Positions 25,928-35,628 of a stretch of 64,000 nucleotides of DNA are shown piece after piece. The notes beneath the pieces are model-generated. The model did not search any database, had not been told where the DNA came from, and worked only from the letters and a program-made list of their open reading frames with translations. The stretch lies in the NCBI RefSeq assembly GCF_000444875.1, contig NC_021985.1, positions 3,171,535 to 3,235,534 on the forward strand. The letters are read 5' to 3'. The DNA is from Streptomyces collinus Tu 365 (GTDB taxonomy: Bacteria > Actinomycetota > Actinomycetes > Streptomycetales > Streptomycetaceae). The position numbers were made by a program, and so were the translations under genes. The number at the start of each line of letters is the position of its first letter. Position 1 is the stretch's first letter.

Positions 25928-28558
25928 CTACGCCTGCGGGAGGCGGTCCAGCTGGGCGGTGATGCGGGCGATGTCCTCGTCCGCCTTGGCGAGGCGGGTG
26001 CGGATCTTGTCGACCACGTTCTCCGGGGCCTTCGCCAGGAACGCCTCGTTCCCGAGCTTGGCGTTGGCCTGGGCCTTCTCCTTCTCGGCGGCGGCCAGGT
26101 CCTTGGCCAGGCGCTTGCGCTCGGCCGCCACGTCGATGGTGCCGGACAGGTCGAGGGCGACCTCGGCGCCGGCGACCGGCAGGGTGGCGGTGGCCGTGAA
26201 CGCGTCGCCCTCCGGCTGCAGGCGCAGCAGCTGGCGGATGGCGGCCTCGTGCGGGGCCAGCGCCGTGCCGTCGAGGGTCAGGCGGGCCGGGACGCGCTGC
26301 CCCGGCTGCAGGCCCTGGTCGGCGCGGAAGCGGCGGACCTCGGTGATGACGGACTGGAGGGACTCGATCTCCCGCTCGGCCGCCGGGTCGCGGTAGCCGC
26401 TGTCCGCCGGCCACTCGGCGATGACGACGGACTCGCCGCCGGTGAGGGTGGTCCACAGGGTCTCGGTGACGAACGGGACCACCGGGTGCAGCAGCTTGAG
26501 GGTGACTTCGAGGACCTCGCCGAGGACCCGCTTGCTGACCTCGGCCGCCTCGCCGCCCGCCTGGAACGTCGTCTTGGACAGCTCGACGTACCAGTCGAAG
26601 ACCTCGTCCCACGCGAAGTGGAAGAGGGCGTCGGAGAGCTTGGCGAACTGGAAGTCGTCGTAGTACGCGTCGACTTCGGCGATGACGGTGTTGAGGCGGG
26701 AGAGGATCCAGCGGTCGGTCGCCGACATCGCGGACGGCTCCGGCAACGGGCCCTCCACCGTCGCGCCGTTCATCAGCGCGAAGCGGGTCGCGTTCCAGAT
26801 CTTGTTGGCGAAGTTGCGCGAGCCCTGGACCCAGTCCTCGCCGATCGGGACGTCGACGCCCGGGTTGGCGCCGCGGGCGAGCGTGAAGCGCAGGGCGTCG
26901 GAGCCGTACTTGTCCATCCAGTCCAGCGGGTTGACCGCGTTGCCGAAGGACTTCGACATCTTCTTGCCGAACTGGTCGCGGACCATGCCGTGCAGGGCGA
27001 TGGTGTGGAACGGCGGGGTGCCGTCCATCGCGTACAGGCCGAACATCATCATCCGGGCGACCCAGAAGAAGAGGATGTCGTAGCCGGTGACCAGGACGGA
27101 GTTCGGGTAGAACTTCGCGAGGCTCTCGGTCCGCTCGGGCCAGCCGAGGGTGGAGAACGGCCACAGGCCGGAGGAGAACCAGGTGTCGAGGACGTCGGTG
27201 TCCTGCTTCCAGCCCTCCGCCTCGGTGCCGGGCGGCTGCTCGTCGGGGCCGACGCAGACGACCTCGCCGTCCGGGCCGTACCAGACCGGGATGCGGTGGC
27301 CCCACCACAACTGCCGCGAGATGCACCAGTCGTGGAGGTTGTCGACCCAGTCGAAGTAGCGCTTCTCCATCTCCTGCGGATGGATCTTGACCTTGCCGTC
27401 GCGGACGGCGTCGCCGGCGGCCTTGGCCAGCGGGCCGACCTTGACCCACCACTGCATGGACAGGCGCGGCTCGATGGTGGTCTTGCAGCGCGAGCAGTGG
27501 CCGACGGAGTGGACGTAGGGCCGCTTCTCGGCGACGATCCGGCCCTCGGCGCGCAGCGCGGCGACGATGGCGGAGCGGGCCTCCAGGCGGTCCAGGCCCT
27601 GGAAGGGGCCGTGGGCGGTGATGACGGCGTGCTCGTCCATCACGGTGAGGGACGGCAGGTCGTGCCGCTGGCCGATCTCGAAGTCGTTCGGGTCGTGGGC
27701 CGGGGTGACCTTGACGGCACCGGTGCCGAACTCGGGATCGACGTGCTCGTCCGCGACGACCGGGATGGAGCGGTCGGTGAGCGGCAGCCTGATGAGCTTG
27801 CCGACGAGGTGCTTGTACCGCTCGTCGTCCGGGTGGACCGCGACGGCGGTGTCGCCGAGCATGGTCTCGGCACGGGTGGTGGCGACGACGATGGTGTCGT
27901 CCCCCTCGCCGTACGTCATGGAGACGAGCTCGCCGTCGTCGTCCTGGTACTCGACCTCGATGTCCGAGATGGCGGTGAGGCAGCGCGGGCACCAGTTGAT
28001 GATGCGCTCGGCGCGGTAGATCAGCTCGTCGTCGTAGAGGCGCTTGAAGATGGTCTGGACGGCCTGGGAGAGGCCCTCGTCCATGGTGAAGCGCTCGCGG
28101 GACCAGGCGACGCCGTCGCCGAGGCGGCGCATCTGGCCGCTGATCTGGCCGCCGGACTCGCCCTTCCACTGCCAGACGCGCTCGACGAACGCCTCGCGGC
28201 CCAGGTCGTGGCGGGACTTGCCCTCCTTGCCCAGCTCACGCTCGACGACGTTCTGTGTGGCGATGCCGGCGTGGTCCATGCCGGGCTGCCACAGCGTCTC
28301 GAACCCCTGCATGCGCTTGCGGCGGGTCAGGGCGTCGATGAGCGTGTGCTCGAAGGCGTGGCCCAGGTGCAGGCTGCCGGTGACGTTCGGGGGCGGGATG
28401 ACGATCGTGTACGGCGGCTTGTCGCTCTTCGCGTCCGCCTCGAAGTAACCGCGCTCTACCCAGCGCTCGTACAGCGGCCCCTCTACATCGGCCGGCGCGT
28501 ACTGGGTCGGCAGTTCGGTGTCGGGCGCGGGTGGCTGCTGCTGAGCGTTCTCGGTCAC
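25928..28558 (-). CDS. valS: Valyl-tRNA synthetase
   Basis: Class I aminoacyl-tRNA synthetase charging tRNA-Val, with an editing domain against Thr. It is 876 aa. The HIGH signature appears as HLGH in '[19 protein letters not shown]' (about 48-66), the editing (CP1) domain has '[21 protein letters not shown]' and '[19 protein letters not shown]', the KMSKS loop is '[10 protein letters not shown]', and the C-terminal coiled coil ('[21 protein letters not shown]') completes the family layout. A GTG start at 28558 (VTENAQQ) is chosen; a long in-frame extension beyond it has no similarity. No T-box leader was seen upstream. It diverges from the gene at 28697 across 138 bases. Confidence 0.97.
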   Translation of the reverse strand: MTENAQQQPPAPDTELPTQYAPADVEGPLYERWVERGYFEADAKSDKPPYTIVIPPPNVTGSLHLGHAFEHTLIDALTRRKRMQGFETLWQPGMDHAGIATQNVVERELGKEGKSRHDLGREAFVERVWQWKGESGGQISGQMRRLGDGVAWSRERFTMDEGLSQAVQTIFKRLYDDELIYRAERIINWCPRCLTAISDIEVEYQDDDGELVSMTYGEGDDTIVVATTRAETMLGDTAVAVHPDDERYKHLVGKLIRLPLTDRSIPVVADEHVDPEFGTGAVKVTPAHDPNDFEIGQRHDLPSLTVMDEHAVITAHGPFQGLDRLEARSAIVAALRAEGRIVAEKRPYVHSVGHCSRCKTTIEPRLSMQWWVKVGPLAKAAGDAVRDGKVKIHPQEMEKRYFDWVDNLHDWCISRQLWWGHRIPVWYGPDGEVVCVGPDEQPPGTEAEGWKQDTDVLDTWFSSGLWPFSTLGWPERTESLAKFYPNSVLVTGYDILFFWVARMMMFGLYAMDGTPPFHTIALHGMVRDQFGKKMSKSFGNAVNPLDWMDKYGSDALRFTLARGANPGVDVPIGEDWVQGSRNFANKIWNATRFALMNGATVEGPLPEPSAMSATDRWILSRLNTVIAEVDAYYDDFQFAKLSDALFHFAWDEVFDWYVELSKTTFQAGGEAAEVSKRVLGEVLEVTLKLLHPVVPFVTETLWTTLTGGESVVIAEWPADSGYRDPAAEREIESLQSVITEVRRFRADQGLQPGQRVPARLTLDGTALAPHEAAIRQLLRLQPEGDAFTATATLPVAGAEVALDLSGTIDVAAERKRLAKDLAAAEKEKAQANAKLGNEAFLAKAPENVVDKIRTRLAKADEDIARITAQLDRLPQA

Positions 28559-28696
28559 GGGGGTCAGTTTAGAGGTGTCACGGGGCGGTCCCGAAACGCG
28601 TTTGTTCTGTAACGGTGCGGCCCCCGGTGCCGTCCGCCCTCCGGACCTGGGCCAGGATGTCAGGAACACATAAGGCATCTGGAGGGGAAGCCAGCA

Positions 28697-29674
28697 ATGA
28701 GCAACAACCAGCCGGGTCCGTACGGCGGGCCGCCTCAGCAGCCGGGTCCGTACGGCCAGCCGGGGCAGCCTGGTCCCTACGGCCAGCCGGGCCCCTACGG
28801 CCAGCAGCCGCAGGCGCCCCAGCCCGGCTACGGCTACCCCCAGCAGGCCCCTCCGGTGCCGCCGCAGCCCGGTTACGGCTACCCGCAGCAGGGCGTGCCC
28901 CCGCAGCCGAACCCGTACGGCCAGCAGCAGCCGGGCCCCTACGGCCAGCAGCCCTACGGCGCCCCGCAGCCGCCGGTGCCGGGTGGCGGCAAGAAGAAGA
29001 CGGGCCTGGTCATCGGCGCGGTGGCGGTCGTCGCGGCGGTGGCGGTCGGAGCGTACGTCCTGCTCCACGGCACCGGCGGCACCGACGTCGCGGACGACGG
29101 GCCGCACAAGCTGACGACGCCGGAAAAGGTGATCAGCCAGACCTACACGAAGTCCGCGGACTCGGGGTCCTCGGACGACATGAGCGGCTCGGACGTCTCG
29201 GACTTCGAGAAGTGGGGGGTGAAGGACCCCAAGCAGGTGAGCGCCAAGTACGAGAACGGCAAGGGCCTCACCATGAAGGGCCTCACCTTCAGCGGTGTGT
29301 ACGGGACGGTCCACGACCCCGAGGCGGTCGTCGACGCCATGTTCGCCAAGGTCCGCTCGGAGTCCGAGAAGGACCAGAGCGGCTCCGACGTCAAGGGCAA
29401 GATGATCGGCAGCCCCGAGACCGTCCACCCGGCGGGCCTCTCCAACGGCGTCATGAAGTGCCAGGTGGCCCAGATCGACAGCGGCAGCTCGTCCTCGACG
29501 GCCGGGGTGCCGAAGACGATGAAGATGCCGGTGTGCATCTGGGGCGACCACAGCACGGTCGCCATCGTCACGGCGTACAGCGTCGCCTCCCTGGCCTCGG
29601 GCGAGGGCGGCTCGATCGACGACACGGCGGGGCTCGCCGCGAAGCTCCGCGACGACGTGCGCGTCAAGCTCTGA
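28697..29674 (+). CDS. Pro/Gly/Gln-rich single-TM protein, extracellular domain unknown
   Basis: A 325-aa membrane protein. Residues 1-95 are a low-complexity cytoplasmic part with repeated 'GPYGQPG' and 'YGYPQQ' units; a basic GKKKTG precedes one TM helix ('[21 protein letters not shown]', about 102-122); the remainder is a soluble, probably external domain with '[17 protein letters not shown]' and '[20 protein letters not shown]'. Similar proteins occur near clpX/valS in other streptomycetes and have no assigned function; the layout resembles sensor-like proteins. An AGGGGAAGCC site precedes the ATG. A strong hairpin follows the stop. It is convergent with clpX. Confidence 0.85.
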   Translation: MSNNQPGPYGGPPQQPGPYGQPGQPGPYGQPGPYGQQPQAPQPGYGYPQQAPPVPPQPGYGYPQQGVPPQPNPYGQQQPGPYGQQPYGAPQPPVPGGGKKKTGLVIGAVAVVAAVAVGAYVLLHGTGGTDVADDGPHKLTTPEKVISQTYTKSADSGSSDDMSGSDVSDFEKWGVKDPKQVSAKYENGKGLTMKGLTFSGVYGTVHDPEAVVDAMFAKVRSESEKDQSGSDVKGKMIGSPETVHPAGLSNGVMKCQVAQIDSGSSSSTAGVPKTMKMPVCIWGDHSTVAIVTAYSVASLASGEGGSIDDTAGLAAKLRDDVRVKL

Positions 29675-29687
29675 TGGCGTGAACCGG

Positions 29688-29733
29688 CGCGAAAAGGGGC
29701 CCCCGGTCGGCTGACCGGGGGCCCCTTTTCGCG
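29688..29733. terminator. Bidirectional terminator, 21-bp perfect stem
   Basis: A perfect 21-bp inverted repeat (29688-29708 and 29713-29733) with a GGCT loop and AAAA/TTTT tracts inside the stem. It lies between convergent genes (28697-29674 and clpX, stop at 29742) and serves both. Confidence 0.9.
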
Positions 29734-29741
29734 TCCGGTGC

Positions 29742-31028
29742 CTACGCCGTCTTCTGCTCCCCCGCTCCCCGGCCGCGGGCGTCGCGGGGGATCAGGGTCG
29801 GGTTGACGTTGGAGTGGACCACGTCGGCGGTGATGACCACGCGGGCCACGTCCTTGCGGGACGGGACCTCGTACATCACCGACATCAGGACCTCTTCCAT
29901 GATGGCGCGCAGGCCGCGGGCGCCGGTCTGGCGGAGGATGGCCTGGTCGGCGATGGCCTCCAGGGCCTCGCGCTCGAAGTCCAGCTCCACGCCGTCGAGT
30001 TCGAAGAGGCGCTGGTACTGCTTGACGAGCGCGTTGCGGGGCTCGACCAGGATCTGCAGGAGCGCCTCGCGGTCCAGGTTGTGGACCGAGGTGATCACCG
30101 GCAGACGGCCGATGAACTCGGGGATCATGCCGAACTTGACCAGGTCCTCCGGCATGACGTCCTCGAAGACGTCCTTGGACTCCAGCTCGCGCTTGGAGCG
30201 GATGGTGGCGCCGAAGCCGATGCCCTTGGCGCCGGCCCGCGCCTCGATGATCTTCTCCAGACCGGCGAAGGCACCGCCCACGATGAACAGCACGTTCGTC
30301 GTGTCGATCTGGATGAACTCCTGGTGCGGGTGCTTGCGGCCGCCCTGCGGCGGGACGGAGGCCGTGGTGCCCTCGAGGATCTTCAGCAGGGCCTGCTGGA
30401 CGCCCTCGCCCGAGACGTCACGGGTGATCGAGGGGTTCTCGCTCTTGCGGGCCACCTTGTCGATCTCGTCGATGTAGATGATCCCGGTCTCGGCCTTCTT
30501 GACGTCGTAGTCCGCCGCCTGGATCAGCTTCAGCAGGATGTTCTCGACGTCCTCGCCGACGTAGCCCGCCTCGGTCAGCGCCGTGGCGTCGGCGATCGCG
30601 AACGGCACGTTCAGCATGCGGGCCAGGGTCTGGGCGAGGAGGGTCTTGCCGGAGCCCGTGGGGCCCAGCAGCAGGATGTTGGACTTCGCCAGCTCGATGG
30701 CGTCCTCGCGGCCCTGCGCGCCGCCGTTCTCGCCCGCCTGGACCCGCTTGTAGTGGTTGTACACCGCGACCGACAGGGCCTTCTTGGCGGCCTCCTGGCC
30801 GACCACGTAGCCCTCGAGGAACTCGTAGATCTCGCGGGGCTTGGGCAGTTCCTCCCAGCGCACCTCGCTGGTCTCCGCGAGCTCTTCCTCGATGATCTCG
30901 TTGCAGAGATCGATGCACTCGTCGCAGATGTACACACCGGGCCCTGCGATGAGCTTCTTGACCTGCTTCTGGCTCTTGCCGCAGAACGAGCACTTGAGCA
31001 GATCGCCGCCGTCACCGATGCGTGCCAC
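29742..31028 (-). CDS. clpX: ATP-dependent Clp protease ATPase subunit ClpX
   Basis: AAA+ unfoldase that feeds tagged proteins to ClpP. It is 428 aa. The N-terminal zinc-binding domain uses Cys13, Cys16, Cys35 and Cys38 ('CSFCGK', 'CDECIDLC'); Walker A is GPTGSGKT (122-129); the pore loop '[11 protein letters not shown]', Walker B 'IIYIDEIDK', the IGF-type loop region ('GKxIGFGA') and sensor 2 '[17 protein letters not shown]' follow. The gene lies downstream of clpP1-clpP2 on the same strand with a 171-base gap that may hold its own promoter. Confidence 0.97.
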   Translation of the reverse strand: MARIGDGGDLLKCSFCGKSQKQVKKLIAGPGVYICDECIDLCNEIIEEELAETSEVRWEELPKPREIYEFLEGYVVGQEAAKKALSVAVYNHYKRVQAGENGGAQGREDAIELAKSNILLLGPTGSGKTLLAQTLARMLNVPFAIADATALTEAGYVGEDVENILLKLIQAADYDVKKAETGIIYIDEIDKVARKSENPSITRDVSGEGVQQALLKILEGTTASVPPQGGRKHPHQEFIQIDTTNVLFIVGGAFAGLEKIIEARAGAKGIGFGATIRSKRELESKDVFEDVMPEDLVKFGMIPEFIGRLPVITSVHNLDREALLQILVEPRNALVKQYQRLFELDGVELDFEREALEAIADQAILRQTGARGLRAIMEEVLMSVMYEVPSRKDVARVVITADVVHSNVNPTLIPRDARGRGAGEQKTA

Positions 31029-31137
31029 GGTGTGCTTCCCCTTCGCCTGGGAGACGCCCGGACGCTTTCGAGTCCAGCGGCTCCTGGTGCTGCCTTATGT
31101 CCGACGGTACCTTGCCGGGCCCCGTGTTCGGGTCCCC

Positions 31138-31173
31138 CTTGGCAGGGTTCACTTTGACGTGGGCCCTGCCAAG
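31138..31173. other. Inverted repeat between clpP2 and clpX
   Basis: CTTGGCAGGG (31138-31147) and CCCTGCCAAG (31164-31173) form a perfect 10-bp inverted repeat with a 16-nt spacer. It may be a terminator of clpP1P2 or an operator upstream of clpX. No U-run follows. Seen; role inferred. Confidence 0.4.
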
Positions 31174-31199
31174 AGGGCCTGAGAGTCTGCTGCTCGGGG

Positions 31200-31865
31200 T
31201 CAGCGGACGTCGGCGTTGTTCATCTTCCGGGTGGAGATGATCTGGTCGACGATGCCGTAGTCGAGCGCTTCCTCGGCCGTGAGGATCTTGTCGCGCTCGA
31301 TGTCCTCGCGGATCTTGTCGAGCGGCTGGTTCGAGTGCTTGGCCAGCATGTTCTCCAGCTGGTCACGCATCCGGGTGAACTCCTTGGCGATGATCTCCAG
31401 GTCGGAGAGCTGACCACGGCCGGTGGAGCCCGCCGGCTGGTGGATCAGCACGCGCGAGTTCGGCAGCGCCATGCGCTTGCCCGGCGTACCGGCGGCGAGC
31501 AGGATGGCCGCGGCGGAGGCCGCCTGGCCCATGCAGACCGTCTGGATGTCGGGCTTCACGAACTGCATGGTGTCGTAGATCGCCGTGAGGGCGGTCATGT
31601 CGCCACCGGGGCTGTTGATGTAGATCGAGATGTCCCGGTCCGGGTCCATCGACTCCAGGCACAGCAGCTGCGCCATGACGTCGTTGGCGGAGGCGTCGTC
31701 GATCTGGACGCCCAGGAAGATCACGCGCTCCTCGAAGAGCTTCGCGTACGGGTCGTACTCGCGGATGCCCTGGGAGGTGCGCTCGACGAAGCGCGGGATG
31801 ACGTAGCGGCTGTCGGGGCGGGGCCCTTCGTACAGGCCGCTGGCGGCGCCGGGGAAGTTGCTCAT
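31200..31865 (-). CDS. clpP2: ATP-dependent Clp protease proteolytic subunit ClpP2
   Basis: Serine peptidase chamber subunit. It is 221 aa. Catalytic Ser117 lies in 'CMGQAASAAAILLAAG', His142 in 'NSRVLIHQPAG', and the Asp in the 'RDKILTAEEALDYGIVD' region. The N-terminal 'RTSQGIREYDPYAKLFEERVIFLG' matches ClpP2 of Streptomyces and mycobacteria. It forms heteromeric ClpP1P2 with the product of the gene 69 bases upstream and works with ClpX and other Clp ATPases. It is in one operon with clpP1. Confidence 0.97.
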   Translation of the reverse strand: MSNFPGAASGLYEGPRPDSRYVIPRFVERTSQGIREYDPYAKLFEERVIFLGVQIDDASANDVMAQLLCLESMDPDRDISIYINSPGGDMTALTAIYDTMQFVKPDIQTVCMGQAASAAAILLAAGTPGKRMALPNSRVLIHQPAGSTGRGQLSDLEIIAKEFTRMRDQLENMLAKHSNQPLDKIREDIERDKILTAEEALDYGIVDQIISTRKMNNADVR

Positions 31866-31934
31866 GGGGTGTTCACCGTCCTGGTGGCGTTCTGGGGGCT
31901 TCGGTCTCGGCGGTGCGTGATGTGGCCTGGCCGG

Positions 31935-32552
31935 TCAGGCACCGGTGCCGCCGCCTCCCGGGACACCCGAGGCGTACGTGATGATCTCGTCAATGAGACC
32001 GTACTCCTTGGCCTCCTCCGGGGTGAACCAGCGGTCGCGGTCCGCGTCCCGGGTGATGGTCTCGAACGTCTGGCCGGAGTGGAGCGCGGTCAGCTCGGCC
32101 ATGCGCCGCTTGGTGCGCAGCAGGTACTCGGCCTGGATCTTGATGTCCGTGACCGAGCCGCCGAGGCCCGCGGAGCCCTGGTGCATCATGATGTCCGCGT
32201 GCGGCAGGGCGAAGCGCTTGCCCGCGGCGCCGCCGGTGAGCAGGAACTGGCCCATGGAGGCCGCCATGCCCATCGCGATCGTGACCACGTCGTTCGGGAT
32301 GTACTGCATGGTGTCGTAGATCGCCATGCCGGCCGTCACCGAGCCGCCGGGGCTGTTGATGTAGAGGTAGATGTCCTTGCTCGGGTCGGCGGCGAGGAGC
32401 AGCAGCTGTGCGGTGATCTTGTTGGCGATGTCGTCGTCAACCTGCTGGCCGAGGAAGATGATCCGCTCGCCGAGCAGCCGGTTGTAGACCTGGTCGCCGA
32501 GGCCACCACCGATGGAAGGCTCGCCGGCGGCGGAGGGCATCAGATTCGTCAC
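31935..32552 (-). CDS. clpP1: ATP-dependent Clp protease proteolytic subunit ClpP1
   Basis: Partner chamber subunit of ClpP2; 205 aa from the GTG at 32552. Catalytic Ser99 is in '[12 protein letters not shown]', His124 in '[11 protein letters not shown]', and the Asp is in '[10 protein letters not shown]'. The GTG start ([16 protein letters not shown]) reproduces the known S. coelicolor ClpP1 N-terminus; an ATG 42 nt upstream would give a foreign extension. The C-terminus is Gly-rich ('[10 protein letters not shown]'). Regulation by ClgR is expected; a match lies upstream (listed). Confidence 0.96.
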   Translation of the reverse strand: MTNLMPSAAGEPSIGGGLGDQVYNRLLGERIIFLGQQVDDDIANKITAQLLLLAADPSKDIYLYINSPGGSVTAGMAIYDTMQYIPNDVVTIAMGMAASMGQFLLTGGAAGKRFALPHADIMMHQGSAGLGGSVTDIKIQAEYLLRTKRRMAELTALHSGQTFETITRDADRDRWFTPEEAKEYGLIDEIITYASGVPGGGGTGA

Positions 32553-32698
32553 GTATCCACCTGCTCGTCTTACGACGGCGCCGGGCCGTCTCACGTCGTC
32601 CTGCCAGGGGCTTGGCTGGGGTGTCAGGAGACTCCCCTGCCCCCGTACTCAAGGACCCTAACGCTCAGGTCCCTTCGGGGAATCCCGGAGATGGGGGT

Positions 32699-32712
32699 GT
32701 TCGCCGGGGGCG
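32699..32712 (-). promoter_or_regulatory. Putative ClgR box upstream of clpP1P2
   Basis: GTTCGC-CGGGG-GCG (32699-32712) fits the GTTCGC-N5-GCG shape remembered for ClgR operators of Streptomyces clpP1 and other clp/lon genes. It is about 147 bases upstream of the clpP1 start. ClgR activates clpP1P2. The match is seen; binding is inferred. Confidence 0.45.
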
Positions 32713-32840
32713 TAGCGCTCCGCAGGGGGACGGGCGCGGTTCGTGGGGGGTGGCGGGCGTCGTCACCGGGCCGCGGGCGGGCGGTGGCCGCTCGCGCGGT
32801 TCCCCGGGCCCCTTGGGGGGCGGGGGCGGCGGGGTACGGC

Positions 32841-32873
32841 GACGGGCCCCGGGGAAGGTCCCCAGGGCCCGTC
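32841..32873 (-). terminator. tig terminator hairpin
   Basis: Inverted repeat GACGGGCCC-GGGG / CCCC-GGGCCCGTC with one internal C-A mismatch and a 5-nt AAGGT loop, about 30 bases downstream of the trigger factor stop. Confidence 0.7.
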
Positions 32874-32903
32874 GTACGCGCTGTGGAGGCGCCGCGGGGC
32901 CGG

Positions 32904-34274
32904 TCAGGCCTCGGGGGTCTCCTCGGAGGTCTCCGACGCCTCGGCGGCCTCGGTCTCCTCCTCCTCGTCGTCGAGGTCGACGACCTCGCCGTTGGTGTCC
33001 TTCACCGTGGCGGCCTCGACCACGACGGCCAGGGCCTTGCCGCGGGCGACCTCGCCGACCAGGAGCGGGACCTGGCCGCCCTCGACGACGGCCTGGGCGA
33101 ACTGGTCGGGGGACATGCCGGAGGAGGCCGCACGCCGCATGAGGTGCTCGGTGAGCTCCTCCTGGTTGACGTTGAGGTTCTCCTTCTTGACCAGCTCGTC
33201 GAGGACGAACTGGGTCTTGATGCCCTTGACCGCGGCCTCGCGGGTCTCGGTGTCGAACTCCTCGGCGGTCTTGCCCTGGATCTCCAGGTACTTGTCGAGG
33301 TCCAGACCCATCTGGCCGAGCTGGTGGTGCTCCAGGTTGTGCTTGCGGGTGTTGATCTCGTCCTCGAGCAGCTTCTCGGGGACCGGGACCTCGACCAGCT
33401 CGAGGAGCTTCTCCAGGACGCGCTCCTGCGCCTGGGTGGCCTGGTCGTACTGCTTCATGTTGGCCAGGCGCTTGCGGCTGTCGGCCTTCAGCTCGTCCAG
33501 GGTGTCGAACTCGGAGGCGAGCTGGGCGAACTCGTCGTCCAGGGAAGGCAGTTCGCGGGCGGCGACCTGGGTGACCTTGACGGTGACCTCGGCCTCCTTG
33601 CCCGCGGCGGAGCCGCCCTTGAGCTCGGAGGTGAAGGTGGCCTCGCCACCGGCCTCCAGGCCCTTCACGGCGTCGTCGATGCCGTCCAGCAGCTCGCCGG
33701 AGCCGATGGTGTAGGAGACGCCGTTGGCGATGCCGTCCTCGAGGACCTCGCCGTCGACCTTGGCCTCCAGGTCGATGGTGACCACGTCGCCGTCCTCGGC
33801 GGCGCGCTCCACCGGGGAGGTGGAGGCGAAGCGCTCGCGGAGCTGCTCGACCGACTTCTCGACGTCCTCGTCGCTGACCTCGACGGCGTCGACCTCGACC
33901 TCGATGCCGGAGTAGTCCGGGATCTCCAGGGCCGGGCGGACGTCCACCTCGGCGGTGAAGTTCAGCGTCTCGCCGTCCTTCAGGTCGGTGATGTCGACCT
34001 CGGGCTGGCCCAGCGGGCTGAGCTCGGCCTCGTTGACCGCCTCGGTGTAGAACTTCGGAAGCGCGTCGTTGACCGCCTCCTCCAGGACCGCACCGCGGCC
34101 GAACCGCTGGTCGATGACGCGGGCCGGGATCTTGCCCTTACGGAAGCCCTTCACCGTGACCTGCTGGTTGATCTTCTTGTACGCCGCGTCGAGGCTGTCC
34201 TTGAGCTCCTCGAAGGGCACCTCGACAGTGAGCCGAACCCGGGTCGGGTTCAGGGTCTCCACGGCGCTCTTCAC
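32904..34274 (-). CDS. tig: Trigger factor (ribosome-associated chaperone and prolyl isomerase)
   Basis: Binds nascent chains at the exit tunnel. It is 456 aa. The N-terminal ribosome-binding domain has '[24 protein letters not shown]' with the signature GFRKGK; the central FKBP-type isomerase domain follows (about 160-245), then the helical C-terminal chaperone domain, and an acidic tail '[20 protein letters not shown]' typical of actinobacteria. A GTG start at 34274 ([15 protein letters not shown]) is chosen; the upstream open frame has no similarity. It is followed downstream by the clpP1 gene 350 bases away, a conserved order. Confidence 0.96.
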   Translation of the reverse strand: MKSAVETLNPTRVRLTVEVPFEELKDSLDAAYKKINQQVTVKGFRKGKIPARVIDQRFGRGAVLEEAVNDALPKFYTEAVNEAELSPLGQPEVDITDLKDGETLNFTAEVDVRPALEIPDYSGIEVEVDAVEVSDEDVEKSVEQLRERFASTSPVERAAEDGDVVTIDLEAKVDGEVLEDGIANGVSYTIGSGELLDGIDDAVKGLEAGGEATFTSELKGGSAAGKEAEVTVKVTQVAARELPSLDDEFAQLASEFDTLDELKADSRKRLANMKQYDQATQAQERVLEKLLELVEVPVPEKLLEDEINTRKHNLEHHQLGQMGLDLDKYLEIQGKTAEEFDTETREAAVKGIKTQFVLDELVKKENLNVNQEELTEHLMRRAASSGMSPDQFAQAVVEGGQVPLLVGEVARGKALAVVVEAATVKDTNGEVVDLDDEEEETEAAEASETSEETPEA

Positions 34275-34453
34275 GGTTCGGTCTCCTTGTGGCTGACTTC
34301 TGGGTTTCTGCCGGAGCCAGAATGGTCCGGCGGACTTCGCCGCCCGGAGGAGTTCGTAGGCCGAGTGGGCCGGGACACACGGGCGCGCAATTTGCATAGT
34401 AACCGCAGGCGGTCAGCGCCCCAAAAGGCGATCATCGGGATGCCGCGAGCCGG

Positions 34454-34530
34454 TGGTCGGGGTGGCGGGATTTGAACCCACGGCCTTCCGCTCCCAAAGC
34501 GGACGCGCTACCAAGCTGCGCCACACCCCG
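34454..34530 (-). tRNA. tRNA-Pro (anticodon TGG)
   Basis: A complete cloverleaf on the minus strand: acceptor CGGGGTG / CACCCCG, D arm GCGCAGCTTGGTAGCGC, anticodon stem TCCGC / GCGGA with loop TTTGGGA (anticodon TGG), T arm GTGGGTTCAAATCCCGC. Discriminator A at 34457 and encoded CCA at 34454-34456. Confidence 0.95.
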
Positions 34531-34692
34531 TCTGGTGCGACACGTAGGCTACATGGCCCGGCCGGATCCGTCGGCCGCTTTGTCCGCTGCCGCGCGCGTG
34601 GCATCGCCGCAGCGCAACACGTTGGCCTCCGCGGCGGGCGACCCGCTACGATGCTCTGCAGTGCCGCGGTCACGGACCTGCGGCGCACGCTT

Positions 34693-34763
34693 GCGGGCGT
34701 AGCTCAATGGTAGAGCCCTAGTCTTCCAAACTAGCTACGCGGGTTCGATTCCCGTCGCCCGCT
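34693..34763 (+). tRNA. tRNA-Gly (anticodon TCC)
   Basis: A complete cloverleaf on the plus strand: acceptor GCGGGCG / CGCCCGC, anticodon stem CTAGT / ACTAG with loop CTTCCAA (anticodon TCC), T arm GCGGGTTCGATTCCCGT. Discriminator T; CCA not encoded. Confidence 0.95.
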
Positions 34764-34775
34764 CTGTACGGCCCA

Positions 34776-34811
34776 GGGGCCCGGCTCTCCGCTTCGGCGG
34801 GGCCGGGCCCC
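34776..34811 (+). terminator. Hairpin downstream of tRNA-Gly
   Basis: GGGGCCCGGC (34776-34785) pairs with GCCGGGCCCC (34802-34811); the 16-nt middle can fold further around a TTCG turn. It lies 12 bases beyond the tRNA. Confidence 0.6.
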
Positions 34812-34995
34812 GGCTGTTTCCCGGGCGGCGCGCAGCGCCGGATTACTCCGATCGAGTGACGCGAGCGGAGCGGGCGAGGACGCGGGGGCGCAGCCGTACG
34901 AGCGGCCGCTCGTGAAGAGCCGCCCGTACGGACAGGGGTGCGGTACCGCCGGAGGCGGGCGAGGGCCGGCGGGGACCGCCGCCCCCCGGGGCGGG

Positions 34996-35190
34996 TCAGA
35001 AGCTGATCGAGTTGATCGTCTCGGCTATCGAGTGCACGAACCGGTTGATCGACGGCGCCATGCCGGTGGAGGCGAGGAAGAAGCCGAAGAGGACGGCGAC
35101 GATGGCCGGTCCCGCCTTGATGTTCCCCCCTCGGATCAGCACTACCAGGATGATCGCCAACAGCAGCACCACGGACAGCGAAATGGCCAC
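34996..35190 (-). CDS. 64-aa conserved small membrane protein
   Basis: A compact protein: an N-terminal helix 'AISLSVVLLLAIILVVLIRGG', a basic turn 'NIKAGP', a second helix 'AIVAVLFGFFLASTGMAP' and an amphipathic tail 'SINRFVHSIAETINSISF'. It is a two-helix hairpin. It is a widespread small orphan in streptomycetes next to tig and tRNA genes, and resembles small membrane proteins of the conjugation/spread type of actinomycete integrative elements in layout, though homology is not certain. No partner genes are adjacent. Confidence 0.7.
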   Translation of the reverse strand: MAISLSVVLLLAIILVVLIRGGNIKAGPAIVAVLFGFFLASTGMAPSINRFVHSIAETINSISF

Positions 35191-35592
35191 AACTGATCAC
35201 ACCCTCGGTCGGTCCCTCTCCCGGCCCGGAGGCACGCACCCGCACCTCCGCCAGAACCATCGTGCCACCAACCCGGCCTCCCTATGCGGCTCGTGACACA
35301 ACGTTGGCCATCGGCCCCGCGGCCCCGCCGTACCGTCCGGTAATTCGTCCGCGCCCGCGCACCGGACTCACCGAGGAATTGCGCAGGTTCGTTTCCGTGC
35401 CCACACATCTCGCGCGCAGGTAATTCGAATTGATGACACCGAGGCATCGTATGACCCAATTAGTCACGATGAATCGGGACATTACAGGTGAACGAGGAGC
35501 CCGGCTGTGCCCACCATCACGTGGACGGGGCAGGCAAGTTATGAAAGTCAGGGGGTACCCGGGCGGGATAACCAGGAATGAAGCTCGGGGTT
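35191..35592. other. Unusually AT-rich intergenic region
   Basis: About 400 bases between the 64-aa membrane protein and the acyltransferase promoter. There is no supported gene. It contains a 10-bp perfect palindrome AATTCGAATT (35422-35431), a second 'GTAATTCG' copy (35339-35346), and an AT-rich stretch up to 35480. It probably holds promoters of both divergent genes. Confidence 0.4.
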
Positions 35593-35628
35593 TTACGAAA
35601 TCCCACAGACGACGCTAGGGTGCCTGAG
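35593..35628 (+). promoter_or_regulatory. Predicted leaderless promoter of the acyltransferase gene
   Basis: TTACGA (35593-35598), 17-bp spacer, TAGGGT (35616-35621), then 7 nt to the ATG at 35629. This geometry places the transcription start at or within a base of the ATG, as in leaderless Streptomyces transcripts. Sequence seen; start site inferred. Confidence 0.5.

Noticed and set aside
23940..28612. Very long open frames (1400 aa and 1367 aa) on both strands opposite folC and valS
   Set aside because: They mirror real genes; high GC leaves few stop codons in shadow frames. Composition is Arg/Gly/Pro- or Val/Gly/Leu-biased with no family features.
28559..28696. T-box leader for valS
   Set aside because: The 138-base divergent spacer is too short and has no T-box core; Streptomyces valS usually lacks one.
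35422..35431. AATTCGAATT palindrome as an operator
   Set aside because: Ten bases in an AT-rich spacer can occur by chance; no spaced second copy in inverted order.
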